A DNA stretch of 64,000 bases from Glossina fuscipes (lineage: Eukaryota > Arthropoda > Insecta > Diptera > Glossinidae). Below, piece by piece: positions 47,186-60,230 of this stretch. The translations under genes and the position numbers were made by a program. The stretch lies in NCBI RefSeq assembly GCF_014805625.2, contig NW_023998415.1, positions 21,275,083 to 21,339,082 on the forward strand, read 5' to 3'. The stretch's first letter is position 1. The number at the start of each line of letters is the position of its first letter. The notes under the pieces were generated by a model. The model saw only the letters and a list, made by a program, of their open reading frames with translations, was not told the origin of the DNA and did not search any database.

Positions 47186-48030
47186 TAATTGGTTTTGAAT
47201 TTCGTAAGAATCGAGGAACAGCAGTTGCAAGCTTAATAAGAGAAATGGTTCTTTGAAGTTTCTCTATCGCAGCACACCATATGAGAGTTAAAATGTGCTA
47301 AGCATGAGGAATTGATTTGTATTCATGTTAAGCAATTTTTTATTTTTTTAAAATTTCGATTCAAATTTCAGCTTCTATCAAATTTAACGGGAATGAGTCT
47401 GCAAATAGCTCTAATTGCACTCCGCAAGTTAAAAAAATTATGCAGATAAACTGTAAGTGATCATGCAGATAATGACGAAGACGATGCGAACTGAACTGCA
47501 ATTTGAAAGTCAGGGCTAACGCGCAAATGCAAGTCTACAAATCTTTTTGCGCCCCTTCGAAACACCCAACTTGGCTACGAAAATCCTGTTGTAAAAAAAC
47601 AAAATAACGAAGGCGGATAATATATAGTATAATCCCCAATGTTGTTTTGTATATTCAATCTGAGTAAATTTGAAACACGTGAATATTGTAAACGACGTGA
47701 AGCGCTAAAACGATTATATGTTACAGAAATGGATATGTCTACTGTCCTTTGTTTTCTAATAATAATTCATTCATTTTTTTGTATTAAAATATGTGGAAAA
47801 GTAATCTGAGCGTCAATATATCCTGTACATACATAAATCCCGTATAACAATGGTTAAGAACGGTTAACTTCGACATGCTTGATGAAACAACAACAGCAAC
47901 AAAATAAAGGGATAGAAGACAAACAGAATTTATAGCGGAACAAAATAACAGAACGTTGGCGTACTGTCTACTCGCCTGAAGGACATGCTTTAATTGAAAT
48001 AACAAAATGGCCACCATTTCTAAGGAAATA

Positions 48031-48556
48031 TTACTCATGCATAAACTGTGTTTGTGGCAAGATTTCTATTCGATCATTTTTGTTGATTTTATTCTCATCT
48101 GAAAGTTGACGTGTACGAAATTCCGCCAACTTCAATTCACTGTAATTCTCTCTGTATCCATTATTTTTATTGAAGCCCTCTAAACGTTTGTCTTTGATAT
48201 CCAATTGCTACAATTGTGCCTTCAATTCGTTCGAAGTGTATAATTTGCCATTTTTATTGTAATTCAACATTCTGGGTATTTTGGAACAGCTGTTGTTCGA
48301 ATTGTGTGTTTTTCTTTTGAAATGTTTTATATCTTTTGCAAGCATTTGTTTACATTGGAGCTGCATAGTGCACTTTTAACCCTTCTAACTCTAAATCTAT
48401 TTCTTTAGGGATTTTCCGATATTTATTTAACTTGCTTGTTAACTGAGCCTTTTCACTTATTAGTATTTGAATAGTACTTAGAGTGTGAGGTCTGCCGTTA
48501 TTATTTTTAAAGTTTTTAGATAATGTTGTTACTAAATTTTCATGGATAAATATGTC
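48031..48556 (-). pseudogene. Broken coiled-coil (golgin GM130-like) gene copy
   Basis: One minus-strand frame can be followed from about 48,556 to a TAA at 48,031, interrupted by TAA/TAG codons and one or more frame changes. Its upper part reads ENLVTTLSKNFKNNNGRPHT, then STIQILISEKAQLTSKLNKY. Its lower part contains GKLYTSNELKAQL, GYRENYSELKLAEFRTRQLS and DENKINKNDRIEILPQ. Charged heptad-like composition and the ILxSEKAQLTSxLNK block resemble golgin A2/GM130 family proteins of insects. No introns are visible, which would suit a processed pseudogene, but the parent assignment is tentative. Confidence 0.4.
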
Positions 48557-49306
48557 TGGAAAAATAATTAATAATGTCGGTATTTGACGATAAATCTCAT
48601 GTTTTGGACTCTATTATATTACATAGATGTTTTAAACTTGCATTGCCGGTATTGAATTGTGAGTCTGAAGGAGGTCTCTACGACATACCTTATGCCTTAG
48701 TGTTCTTACTTTTCTATAGGAAAAGAATGTGACAATTTGACATAAAATAAATGGAATATTAATACTTTCTCAATTTGCTTATTCCAGTTTCCTTTCTATT
48801 CGGCTTACTATTTAATAACAACACGTCGAGAATTTTTCTTGATATTGAGAGCAATACGCGTATAACATCTCTGTCTTCGTAATGATGCAGAGAGTGAAGA
48901 ATCGTTTATTTTTTATTTGGTTCGGGTACTAAAATAATCGTTATTCTTTTTTATAATTATTTCTGTATTTGCTTTGAATGGAGTAGTTTTCTTTTTGGCA
49001 CGTTCGAATTATTTAATTTTCTCTCTTAAGAGATATAAAATATTAATAACTTTGGAGAGTGGCTTTGTGGGGAAACAATCAGGAAACTAAACTTATTTTG
49101 TATAATCCCATGAAGACAGTTAATTTAATTACAATACATTATTGTAAAGTGCAAGTTTTCATGTATTAACATACGCACACACATATATATATATACGTAT
49201 ATATATATATATATACACGCGCGTTTGAAACAATAAGGAATATAAAACCTAACCAATACTAAATTATATTCAGATCTGATTTCTAAAAACGAGTTGTGTT
49301 ATAAAA

Positions 49307-49806
49307 ATGGCTGACTTTGAAAAAGAGGAAAAAACAATTGCTGAAGATTTGGTTGTGACCAAATACAAATTAGCGGGTGAAATTGTTAACAGTAAGTAGA
49401 AAATCTATGTTATTATGAAAAAAAAAAAAACATTCATTGCTTGGCATATGAAGCAACCAGACTGCAATATCCAATCGATTGAAAAGCCACGTTTCTGCCG
49501 TTGTTTAACATGGCCGCACGAACATAACCTAAATTTCATGTGTGTTTGATATATTTGATATATTTTGTGTCATTATAAAAAATAGGATATAAATATAAAA
49601 TTCAAAACTTCGCACAGGTTAAATCGAAGACATGTATAAGTCGTATAATAAATCTGTCCACTAGATACCTATTTAACTGCCGGTGTTTTTGAGTGGGAAA
49701 ATATGCTTGCATATGAATGCCTAGGTACATGCGTATGTGTTGAAAATAATGCCACGCAATTAAAAACAAAGCCATTCTGCTATTTGGTTGGCTTATATCA
49801 TTAAGA

Positions 49807-49856
<50 letters not shown>

Positions 49857-49859
49857 ATA

Positions 49860-49892
<33 letters not shown>

Positions 49893-52800
49893 CTATATAT
49901 ATACATGTATTTTAATATTTATCTCAACATTTGCCTCTTATTAGGAACATTGAAATCTGTTATTGATCTCTGCGTTGCTGGAGGCTCTGTGCGCGATATA
50001 TGTACAAAAGGCGATGCCCTCATCACTAAAGAGACAAGCAAGGTACGTGCTTTTGTATAGTTTTTTATTTTGCATTTATTTATATCGATTGCATTGGGTT
50101 GCAGGTCTATAAAAAGGAAAAAGATCTTAAGAAAGGTATTGCATTTCCGACATGCTTGTCTATAAATAATTGCGTTTGCCATTTCTCTCCGGCTAAAAAT
50201 GATCCTGATAATACATTAAAAGACGGCGACGTCGTTAAAATGTACGTAGATTTATACGTGCGTGTTCGTTTGTGTGTCAACTATAATTATTTATATAGCT
50301 AAGTATTTTATTTTGAATAATTACAGAGATATGGGAGCTCATATTGATGGATTTATTGCTGTTGCAGCTCATACGGTGATTGTCGGTGCATCCGCTGATA
50401 ACAAAGTAACTGGTCGTAAAGCCGACGTGACCCTTGCCGCTTTCTGGGCTGTACAAGCTGCCTTAAGGTTACTAAAAGCTGGAAACAGTGTAAGTAGTAG
50501 TTAGATTGACAAAGTGCTCTTTCATTATTTGTCGCTGTGCAAGAAACGGATTGTTTTCGATGCATCTGTTATCAAAAACATCTCAACACTTGCAAAAATT
50601 AAAGCAGCAGTTTATTTAATGGAGTTTCAGAAATATAAAAGAAATTCCTTAAGTGAGCTGAATACAATATTATTCATAGTTAAACTAATGTTTCGATATA
50701 ATCCGCAAACCAGTACTATAGATTAATAACTTAAAATAAAGTCTTGACTACCAAATATCATGAAGAACTATCGGAAAGCCAATAAATTATGACCTTGTTT
50801 GCAATATTAGTATGATGGTGAGCGCCAGTTTCTGATTGCCCATCTAAAATTTATTTTTAGAATTATACCATAACGGATGCAGTGCAACAAATTAGTGAGT
50901 CGTATAAATGCAAACCTATTGAGGGTATGTTGAGCCATGAATTAAAACAGTTTAAAATTGACGGTGAGAAAACGATAATTCAAAATCCCAACGAGGCACA
51001 ACGTAAGGAACATGAAAAATGCACCTTCGAGACACATGAAGTCTACGCTATTGATGTGATTGTAAGTACCGGTGAAGGTGTTGGCCGAGAAAAAGATACC
51101 AAGGTGTCCATTTACAAGAAAACCGATGAGAATTACATGTTAAAATTGAAAGCCGCCCGTGCTTTATTGGCCGAGGTATGTTATTAAAGTAAAAAATGCA
51201 TAATTAATAAAACAATCGGCCAATGTCCATGATTAAGACAACGCGCTTGAGGGATTGAAACTGAAAAAGCGTGAAAGTATAGTGATTTTAGATCGCTTCC
51301 TTTATGTCTATAGAATGACATAATTGGCATACTTTCGCTGCGATTTTGGTTAAAACCCGAAGATTGTAAGATTATGAGATCTGAGATGTCGGTCGATGTA
51401 TTAACTTTCTCAAACTTTCTTTGATAAATTTTACAAGATCTACTATTAACGCTCGTAATTTGGTTTCTCTTTTCTTTCGCTTTCCCGTTTATATTGAGCA
51501 GGTAAAAACAAAATATGGTAATATGCCGTTCAATATTCGCAATTTTGAGGAGGAAACAAAGGCTCGCATGGGTGTTGTAGAGTGTGTATCCCACAAAGTC
51601 ATTGAACCATTTCAAGTACTTCACGAGAAACCAAGTAAGTGAAACTTTCAGATAAATCTTTCTATAGCAAGGCTTAATTTCGTATTGAATTTGATTATAC
51701 GTCTTTACGACCAGACACCTTGCTAGACTAAATTTATTAGAGTAATGAAAACATTTTCGAATTCATGAAATTTGAGTTCCATGAAATAATTTTATAACTC
51801 ACATTATTAACTAATGAGTAAAGAATGGACAGTCGAGGAAAGATCAAAAATGTCCATTCATAAATATACGGCAATGTTAATAGCTATGTTATCTCAATCT
51901 TTCGATTTCCACGATCAACAAGTATATTCGCAAAATTATTTTATTGTGCAAAAATTTTCCCAACAAAATAATTTGAAGTAGGGGCCTTGGTTAGATAATT
52001 ATAACAATTGAATTAGCGGACATATCATATTATATTTATGAGACTTAATGTATTTCCGACACGATTTAAATGCTTACATTTCGAACTATAACGCGAGCAT
52101 TTCATTAATTCATTAATATTTGCGTTAGACATAATCTAATATGTAATCATAGATATTGAGCAGGCATATATATCTTAATAATGTTAGCAAATTCAAATTT
52201 CTGAAAAATTCATATATCCTTTTGTCGATATACAAAAATTTGCATCGCAAATTGAGTAATTTTTCAAAAACTGTTTCGTAAAAAATGCGATTAGAAACAA
52301 TACAATACATTTTCTACCCGGTAGATGCTCTAAAGCATTGTAGATATCAAATAATTCGTTTCGTAGGATCTCTTACAGTTAGCAAAAGTCTTTTTAAATA
52401 GTACGCTACGCAATATTGCTCAAGTATTAATGTTTTGATTCCGTTTTCATCCGAGCGAATGGGATCGGCCAAATCACGGCGGATAGGATTTGAATGAAAA
52501 GAATTTAAAATCAGCCACGGTAACGACTTTTATAGTAATTATAGAATTGGAGTAAATTTGAGGAAAAATAGAAAGATTTGAAAAATCTTTTCGCTCAGTC
52601 AGACTACAGATCTCGATCGGAAATTCGCTATAAATTATTCTCACAATTATTCTATAATTAATAGATCATTATATAATCATTAGCCTAAAGAAGGTAAGTA
52701 TTTCTTTAAGAAAATAGGTACGCCCGATTCTAAACTTTTGCTTTGATAAATGGCCAAATTTAACAAAGAAGTTTAGTTAGGAATTTCATATGAACTCGGA

Positions 52801-53265
52801 ATAGAAAAACGCTGCCTTTTTGACTCTAGGACTTATAGATCGGTCGCGAGAAGGATATGTGAATTTTATCATCTCTCAATATTTCGCACTTTTCATTATA
52901 CTGAACATTATTTATTATCAATTTTTAGGTGAATATGTGGCTCAATTCAAGCACACTGTTTTGCTAATGCCAAATGGCGTCAATTTAGTCACAGGTCTGC
53001 CTTTTGAAATTGAAAAATTTGAAAGTGAATTCAGCATAGTTCAGTCAGAACTGAAGGTAGGTAAAAAAAGTGAAGTATATTTATAACCTACTGACTCTAA
53101 TGTGTAATTTTTTTCGGTTATTAGGAATTAGTCGCCACCCCACTACAGCCCCCCAAGAAAGTTAAAGGTCACGCTAAGAAGAAGGCTGCCTCCGCAACCG
53201 GTTCAGACGCTGTCAACGCAACAAAAGTGGATGCCTCACCGGCTCCCGTGGAGACCAAGGCTTGA
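49307..53265 (+). CDS. PA2G4: PA2G4/EBP1 homologue (proliferation-associated protein 2G4)
   Basis: Eight exons: 49,307-49,391; 49,945-50,042; 50,105-50,241; 50,327-50,489; 50,861-51,175; 51,502-51,634; 52,929-53,056; 53,125-53,265. All junctions are GT-AG and phases close, giving 399 residues (human 394). Hallmarks in order: [123 protein letters not shown] and a Lys-rich tail ([13 protein letters not shown]). The fold is that of methionine aminopeptidase, but the family is catalytically inactive. Known roles: ribosome and RNA binding, control of growth and of ErbB-linked signalling. Intron 1 holds a long (TA)n tract; intron 6 is 1.3 kb. The gene is tail to tail with Usp47. Confidence 0.96.
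49808..49910. repeat. (TA)n compound microsatellite in PA2G4 intron 1
   Basis: An almost continuous TA/TATC/TATG run of about 100 bp ending roughly 35 bp before the exon 2 acceptor. The open frame through it is an artefact. Confidence 0.9.
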
Positions 53266-54795
53266 AAATATCTACTGCCTGCCCCCTATAAGGTTTTATT
53301 AAATATCAGCGAAAATAACAAATTTACAGATGAAGCAATAATGTAAAAAGAAACTGAAAAACGAACATGAATGTATTGTGAATGAAACACTTCTTGTATT
53401 GTACACCGCATAACTTTCTCCCCTTCTCTCTATTGGAAGTCCTTACCAATTAATATAACAGCAACTCGTCAAGAACAATTCTCAAAACAACAGTGTTCCT
53501 TCCCAGCCGAAGTGATTCCCTTCTACCATCATCATTACTCATAAAATCAATAGAGAAACATTTTAAACAAACTGCTCTCTGCAACATTAGCAATTATTAT
53601 TAAATTGATTGATTTTAAAAATGTATCCCTTATATCTATCATCTCTACTTAAGACTGTTTGCGTTTAGCTTTGATTCGAAAAATTCTTCTAAACGTTGCC
53701 TTGTACGAACTTCATTTTGTTATTTAGCGTACAAATGACAGGATTTTTATTTTTTATTTTTTTTTTTTTTTATTTAGATAAAGACTTCCAAACGCAGTTG
53801 TTTCGTGTATTTTATTTGTTTGGTTTTTTGGTGGATTAGTCGAACGCTGCAAGAGGAAAGATTTTGTAATGCATGATATATGTTCGGGCTCGTAACTTTC
53901 TTTGTAGATGATCATCGCAAAATTTGAAGCATGAAATGCTCTTTTCATTATTTTGTTTTTATTCAATTTTAAAATCAAAAGATAAACTTTGAATATGAAA
54001 AAAAAAAAAAAAAAAAGAAGAAGATGATTGACGTCGTTTTGTTTCAGTTTTTTTTCTTTTTATTGTAATATTTAATAAACAGTCTCTCTCATTCAAAATA
54101 GAAGAAAATAGTGTATTTGTATGTAATAGATGTGTTTATAAAATCTATATCTGCTGTTGACATTGCATTGAAAGTGCATACATACATATATAGATAGCTT
54201 ATTTTCGGAACGTTGTTAGAGTAGAAATATACGAAGGGAGTTGGCGATGGAAACATAGGTTCATTATATCTATGATGGAAAAAAAGATTTCGTCGTTTTA
54301 TGTACGTATGTGTCTACGGGGTAAGCTATACTAATTTGTATCATAGTTTAAATATGAATATCCGCGGTTGTTTTTATCTTTCATTCTTTAGAACTAGGAT
54401 TTTAAGGGGGAGGGGGCGGCAAATCGCTTAAGAGGTTAATCTGCCCAAAGCTTAATAATGTGAACAGAAATGAATAATGCTAACGGTGTGCGCTTCTAAC
54501 TAGATATTCGTACGAGTGTACGAATGTTTGAAAGCATCCTTAACGGTTCAGCGCTTGTCTGTATTGTAAACAAATTCCAATTTAATTTGTTGTCTATTTT
54601 ACTTTGTTCGAACAGTAAGTTAATTTGTTTTTGTTTTTTTTTTTTGGAGTTCGGTTTATAAAGAAAGCAACATAAAGTAACACTTTTTCTAATTTTGATA
54701 TTGCTGTTATTATCAATCATATCGTGTTATGTTAGTATTCCTACAAAAGCGAAGTGAAATAACGCATTTTTTTTTAAAATCCGTCCTTTGCTAAT
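53266..54795. other. Convergent 3' regions of PA2G4 and Usp47
   Basis: AT-rich 1.5 kb between the two stop codons. AATAAA signals for the minus-strand gene appear near 54,060-54,070 (TTTATT on the plus strand), and several ATTAAA-type signals for PA2G4 lie near 53,295 and 53,600. A GGGGGAGGGGGCGG block sits at about 54,404-54,418. No coding sequence is supported. Confidence 0.5.
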
Positions 54796-57700
54796 TTAAG
54801 ATAGATCGTCAATCATTGTGGTGTTGGCATCTGGCGGTGGCATGACCGTTGTGCTATTGGTGCCAGCAGCAGGAGGGTCTAAGTAAATTTTGAGTGCCCG
54901 TTCACGCCGAGGAGAAAATCTAGATGTGGATATACATCCCAGACGATCAAGACGGGATTTTTCTTTAGCACTCCATTCTCTACGTTCTTCGTTTGTTAGT
55001 TCCTTGGCAGTTGTTGTTACATCCCTAAAATTAGTAGAAAAGGTCCTCTTAAATTTGTATTTTTTCTGCAAAGCTTACCGCGTGTTAACCTACTTGTAAA
55101 AGTACATATTTCCGGTGACCGTGCTAATTAATGGATACTTGTCGACCGTGGCGGGCATTGAGATCCAGCTCATAGCATTATTTATACTCAAAAGGGAAAC
55201 ATTAGTATTCGGGAAGTAGCCATTTACCTAAGTATAATAAAGATTTTATATCGCAATGGAAGCGATAAATATGTCTCTACTTACCTTGGTATAGGCAATA
55301 TTTTCTTCTGGTATGCCAGACAATTTTGATAAAGCATTCTGTATTTCGCTGTGCTCTGCAAGAAATGACGTATAAAGATTTGATAAAATTTGTACTACGG
55401 TACTAGGAAAATTACTCACTTTCCAAAGCAATCTCTTGGAATCGCCCCAATTCCAATGTATCGGGATACCAACGACGCACAAATATGACTAAACCATCCT
55501 CCCCAATGTTTGGTGAAACTCCGTCTTCACATTCTTGTATAATGAACTTAAGCAAAAGAAAACTTATTTTTCATATATATATATATAAAAAAATCAAACA
55601 ATATTGTTATTGCTACCTCCATTGAAGCTGATGAAAGCACATCGCTGCCCATAGTTTCATTATCGGCGTATATTCTAATAGGGCTGCGACCACCCTTAAG
55701 CCATAACCGACAATTGTCTAATGTGAGCGTTTTATATTTAACGCCGTCAATGCGTTGCAGTTTGGCTATTAATGCTTTCTTAGCTACTATGACTGGCGTA
55801 GCGTCCGTATAAATCCATTCGCAGATAAAGGCGACTCGTGCCGTATCGTTGTTAAATTCCGACAAGCGCATAAAATAAATTTTTGCTCGATGCTCCTCTG
55901 GCAAAAGCTCTTTGCCCAACTCTACGCTCAATACTTCACCCTCGCTAAAGTAAACCAGCGACTGAGACATGCTGAGGAGTTTCTTGTCATGTTTATGATG
56001 AATTTGAAAATATTTTTGCGGGACGTTGATAAGGCGCTCTATATGTCTCTTAAGAACACTTAATTTCATGTGGGAATCAACAAGGATTTTATATGAACGC
56101 ATTGGTTTACGAGCAACATCTTCGCCCGAGTCCAGGTCACTATATGGATTATGGTGTCTATTGGAGAGAAGAGTGGCTGTGTCCATAACGTCAAGTTTGA
56201 TCGCGTGAAAGAATTGTGTCGCCTGTGGATCAACGACTGGTTCGCTTTGGCTTAATTCATAGCAGGCACTGTAGAAGGCATTGACGCGGTTGATAGAATC
56301 CTGGCGATTCTCATCTTCGGGACTTGATAATTGAGGCGAATGACTAGTGCTAGAAATTTGGCTGTCGCCACCTCCCCGATTTTGTAAGTTTTCAACTAGA
56401 GTACGATCGCCATCGCTTAAACTACTATCCTCAGAATTGGATTCATGCCCAACAGCGAACTTTAAGGCCGGCGTGGTAAGGATATTGCCACCAAGGTTAT
56501 CAAGATTATGTGAAAAGTTAGCGGGTTGTGCTGAGTCTCCGGATGCACGTGAGTCGTAGATTTCGGTACAAGCACTGGATCCATCAGGCACCGCATCTCC
56601 AGCTGGGGTTAGCTGATCTTGCCTTGCTGATATACCGTCATACGGTATATCAATTATCTCTAAGTTCGTCGCATCCGTACTGGGTACATTCAAAAATAAA
56701 TATGTGATATCCTTGAACCGTGAACGAGCTAATTTCTGTAGATGTTGTTGTGTTTCAGTATTAGGTAACAGATCGCAGGCAGCAAAAGCCTTCTTATGAC
56801 GTTGAGTAGTTGCCACAAGTAGATGTTCTTCACTTACATTCAAACGCGTGGCTATTGAGCGCTTCAATATGGGATTGTTTTCTAAGGCTTGGGAATATAC
56901 GAAAAATGGTCCGTCCATTTCCATTGTAGATAGATTGACCATGAAAACATACCACGTTGCACCATCCGGCTCATAAATTTCAAACTCTTGGCCATCAGCT
57001 CTATATTCCAACAAAAATTCTATAGGGTCATCACCAGCATTTCGAATTTCATTAAACAAAGTGTTAGTGGTGTTTTCAAACGATCGTATTATGCGCTCAG
57101 CTGCGGGATCATAAGCGACAAGGCGGCAGTGTGTTAATGGCGCAAATTGCTCTACACTCAGCATTTGATATGCGGACTCTAAGACACTATTAAGATCGAA
57201 CTTTTGCGTAATATATACTCTAGTCATTTTTAGTTTCCTTAGTTCGGGATTGTAAAAGTAAACACGTGGCTTAATATGCTCCGGTAACGCTAAATCCGAA
57301 ATGGGACGATGACGAGCGTTGCTGCTAGAAGCGCTCCCGCCACCACTTCGTGTTATTCGCAATTCTTCTTCGTGTCCAAGTTTCTCAGCGAGCGTTTTAA
57401 TGTGTGCTGGAAAATCGTCAACCCTTAAAACCTTTTCATTACGCTTTGGATCGATTTGCCGGTACATCAACATGTAAGCATTTGTACTTGAACTATAAAC
57501 GCTGGAATAATAACCTTTGCTGGAGCCACCGCCGAACGATTTCTGTATATCATCTTGTGTTATCTGTTGTAGCATAGGTAAAATATAAAATGAAAATTAA
57601 GCAATTGAGTACTGTTTGGACACATACCGGTGTGACTGACTGATCATTAAAACAATACCATTCACTGTTCTCAAACTCTTTAATGTAAGCATAGTAGTGA

Positions 57701-59902
57701 CCTCCGGACGCACTACCCGAATGAATCATAATCGCAAATAATTCGTATGCGTATTGATTAGATCCATTTTTGGCATGCTGACTACTGTTAATGCGATTGC
57801 GATGATCCGTGCTTGAACTCATATCGATGCCCTCGTCCTGGTCCTCGTCGTTCATGTCGATTACGTTGTAAATAGAGTTAGTCGTAGTTATGCCACTGCT
57901 CCAATTATCTTCCTCCATAGCAGAGCCGCTGTCCGTTGTGCTACAATCATCCGTTGTAGCTGATGATCCATTCGGAATGCTACCGTTCGTTTGAGCCGAT
58001 TCATTCCCCCCAGACGTTATAAAGGTGCTTAAATTTAGCACTTGTGGAAAAGTAACTCTACGAACAAACAATACGCAAAACATACTGTAATTGCATGCCA
58101 TATATATATATATATATATATACTTACTTGTCGTTCAGTTTGAGGCGATGCATTGTTTGATAATCGAAATCGAATCTTTTCAAATGTAAAGTCAATATAT
58201 ATGGGAAATTTTTAAATTTTAATCCTTTATGAGCATCACATTTTTTGTTACATTTCTCACAGAAGTATTGATTATTGCCATCTAATGTCTCTGGCTGTAC
58301 AAAGGCTCGTAAAGCTTCTTCAATGCTGCCATAAGCAGCTGTGCTCCCAAAAGGTCGTACTGGCAAAGGTATATCAAGGAAGGTATCGGCTCGTGTTTTC
58401 TCCGTATTGCAGTCGAAGCACTTTACATAGTCAATCATTTTACCTTCGTAAAGATTGGCTATAAGATTAACCTGTTTGGTATTTTTAAATTTATGCTCGA
58501 GAGCATCGAACATAACCCGGCACAGTTCCTGAATGTCGTGTTGCTGCCATGCTTCCGATGAATTCCAACCGAAGCTCCGAGTTAAATCAGTAGTTTCGAC
58601 AGCTGACTTTTTCGATGTCTGAAAATTAGTGTTAAGGAAATGTTCGTCACAGAAATTAAATTCGGTGGCGGTCAATAAATCACATTATCAAAATTAAACA
58701 ACTTAGTTCAGTTATTCACGTTAGGAAGCTCAATATATTCACCTGCAAATTGAGAAAGAGTTTCTGCAATTGATAGGGAATATTTTTGGCCTCGTGATCG
58801 TTGTCGAATTCCCAGCGATAGAGCGCGTTCCGAAATTCCGGCGTCATAAACAGAGCTTGCAGAAGACTATTAAGGTAACATGTCATTGCCTGATTGACCA
58901 GACCTACGTAACCATTGTTGCTTGATATTCCAGCAGCGGCAGGGGAAAGTGAAGGCAACGAAGATAAACGATATTTTTTTTCAGCCTCAATTAGGGTATC
59001 TGATAAGTCGCGATAAACTCCATATTGACTCAAATTGAAGTTCGGCGACGATGTGTGCGCGAGAGAGAGAGGCGCGCCACATTGCATGGGTTCGGTCTCT
59101 GGGGGACTGGCTGATGCGCCCAATGCTAAGTCATCATCCGACAACGGATCCGGTTCAGACATGGGACTAAGGTTTAATGAATCTGTATTTGTGGCATTCG
59201 TTACGGTAGTCATTGACGATGGTGGCGAAACATTTGCATCGTTCGTTGGAATATGCATCCCTCTTGAATTCAGAACAGGCATATCTTCATCTGAATGATT
59301 TATGGAGCCATTAGCGCCATTAGTCACGCCACTACTTGCAATATTATTTACATTGTTATTATCAATATTGCTGCTACTACTGGTACTGGTACTGATATCG
59401 ACACCGTTGTTATTTATACTGATATTGTGGTCATTAAACATAATAAGGCTTTTTGGTGCTGCGCTTCCATTGGGCAGAGCATGAGCAGAATTACCCATAG
59501 CTATATCATAACGGAACTTTACGTTTCCGTCCCATTTGCCGGCGGGAAATAAAATAAAGTAATTCTTTTCTTTCTGCTCAAAGCCCGGCACATTATACAA
59601 TAGTTCCGGTTGATGATCATTCAAGTAAACCTTTTGCGCAAGCATTAATCATTAATTGATAAATAAATAGAGTAAAGTAAGTAGAGGCGAAGCACAAAAA
59701 CATAACCTACCAAGTCAGTGCCGGAATTTGGTTGTAAAATCAAATCAAATTTGTCGTAACGATATTGGGTCTTTATATCGGCAATTACTTTTCCCACTGT
59801 ATAGGGGGGTCGTACCACAATATTAATTTTCCTTTGCTCAGAGTCGGGCGTCTTGTCATGCACAACGCATTGTATTGAATTCTCGTGATCAAGTTGAACC
59901 AT
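54796..59902 (-). CDS. Usp47: Usp47 homologue, ubiquitin-specific protease
   Basis: Nine coding exons in transcription order: 59,711-59,902; 58,743-59,630; 58,128-58,618; 57,628-58,057; 55,617-57,563; 55,420-55,546; 55,285-55,355; 55,094-55,227; 54,796-55,024. Introns are 57-124 nt and all phases close, giving 1,502 residues (human USP47 1,375). The N-terminal ubiquitin-like region reads [20 protein letters not shown]. Catalytic Cys is residue 315 in [18 protein letters not shown]; the His is near 644 in [12 protein letters not shown], with the acidic partner in CFNDQS. Zinc-binding CxxC pairs (CFDC, CEKC) lie between. Low-complexity Asn/Ser inserts precede the catalytic core. The C-terminus, [15 protein letters not shown], is highly conserved. 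Start: first ATG ([11 protein letters not shown]) after an acceptor at 59,923. Known roles: deubiquitination in DNA repair and, in Drosophila, opposing turnover of MAPK and Tramtrack. Confidence 0.95.
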
Positions 59903-59921
59903 AGCGTTACCGTCCGGATAA

Positions 59922-60230
59922 TCTGTAGACGATAATAAGAAATCGAAGAAAATCTTAAAAAATTTCATTTAGGAATTTCTTCGATGCGAACGCAATGTGA
60001 CACCACTACTAAAATCAATGAACAATTCTGGCGGGTGACGCACATTTCTCTTACATCCTCCATTAGTTTCGATAAAGAATAATCAAACGAAGGCCATCTT
60101 TCACAATTCACATACACGCGCTTATGCGCATATATATATATATATATATAGCTCTGTATATAACCAGAAAAAATGAACTTTGAGTTCGGCGGACAGTTTA
60201 TGGCTATTTGCAAACAAAATATTTGCGCAT
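59922..60230 (-). promoter_or_regulatory. Usp47: Probable 5' UTR exon, intron and promoter-side region of Usp47
   Basis: On the minus strand a donor (GGAGGAT|GTAAGA, exon end at 60,055) and an acceptor (TATCGTCTACAG, next exon from 59,922) define a 132-nt intron just before the Usp47 start codon. The frame entering the coding exon has a stop and no ATG in the upstream exon. That exon is therefore taken as untranslated, and the first ATG at 59,902 is used. A (TA)n run at 60,128-60,150 lies in or just before the UTR. Confidence 0.5.

Larger units (their letters stand above)
46549..49306. other. Spacer between the Nudix and PA2G4 genes
   Basis: AT-rich sequence with the probable 3' UTR of the Nudix gene at its start, a (TA)n tract at 49,180-49,215, and the two weak items at 47.0 and 48.0-48.6 kb. 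No other coding sequence is seen. The PA2G4 promoter is presumably within the last few hundred bases, but no core element stands out. Confidence 0.5.

Noticed and set aside
49788..50060. Apparent start of a protein rich in Ile/Tyr upstream of PA2G4 exon 2
   Set aside because: The first half is a (TA)n microsatellite in intron 1; only the part from 49,945 is exon.
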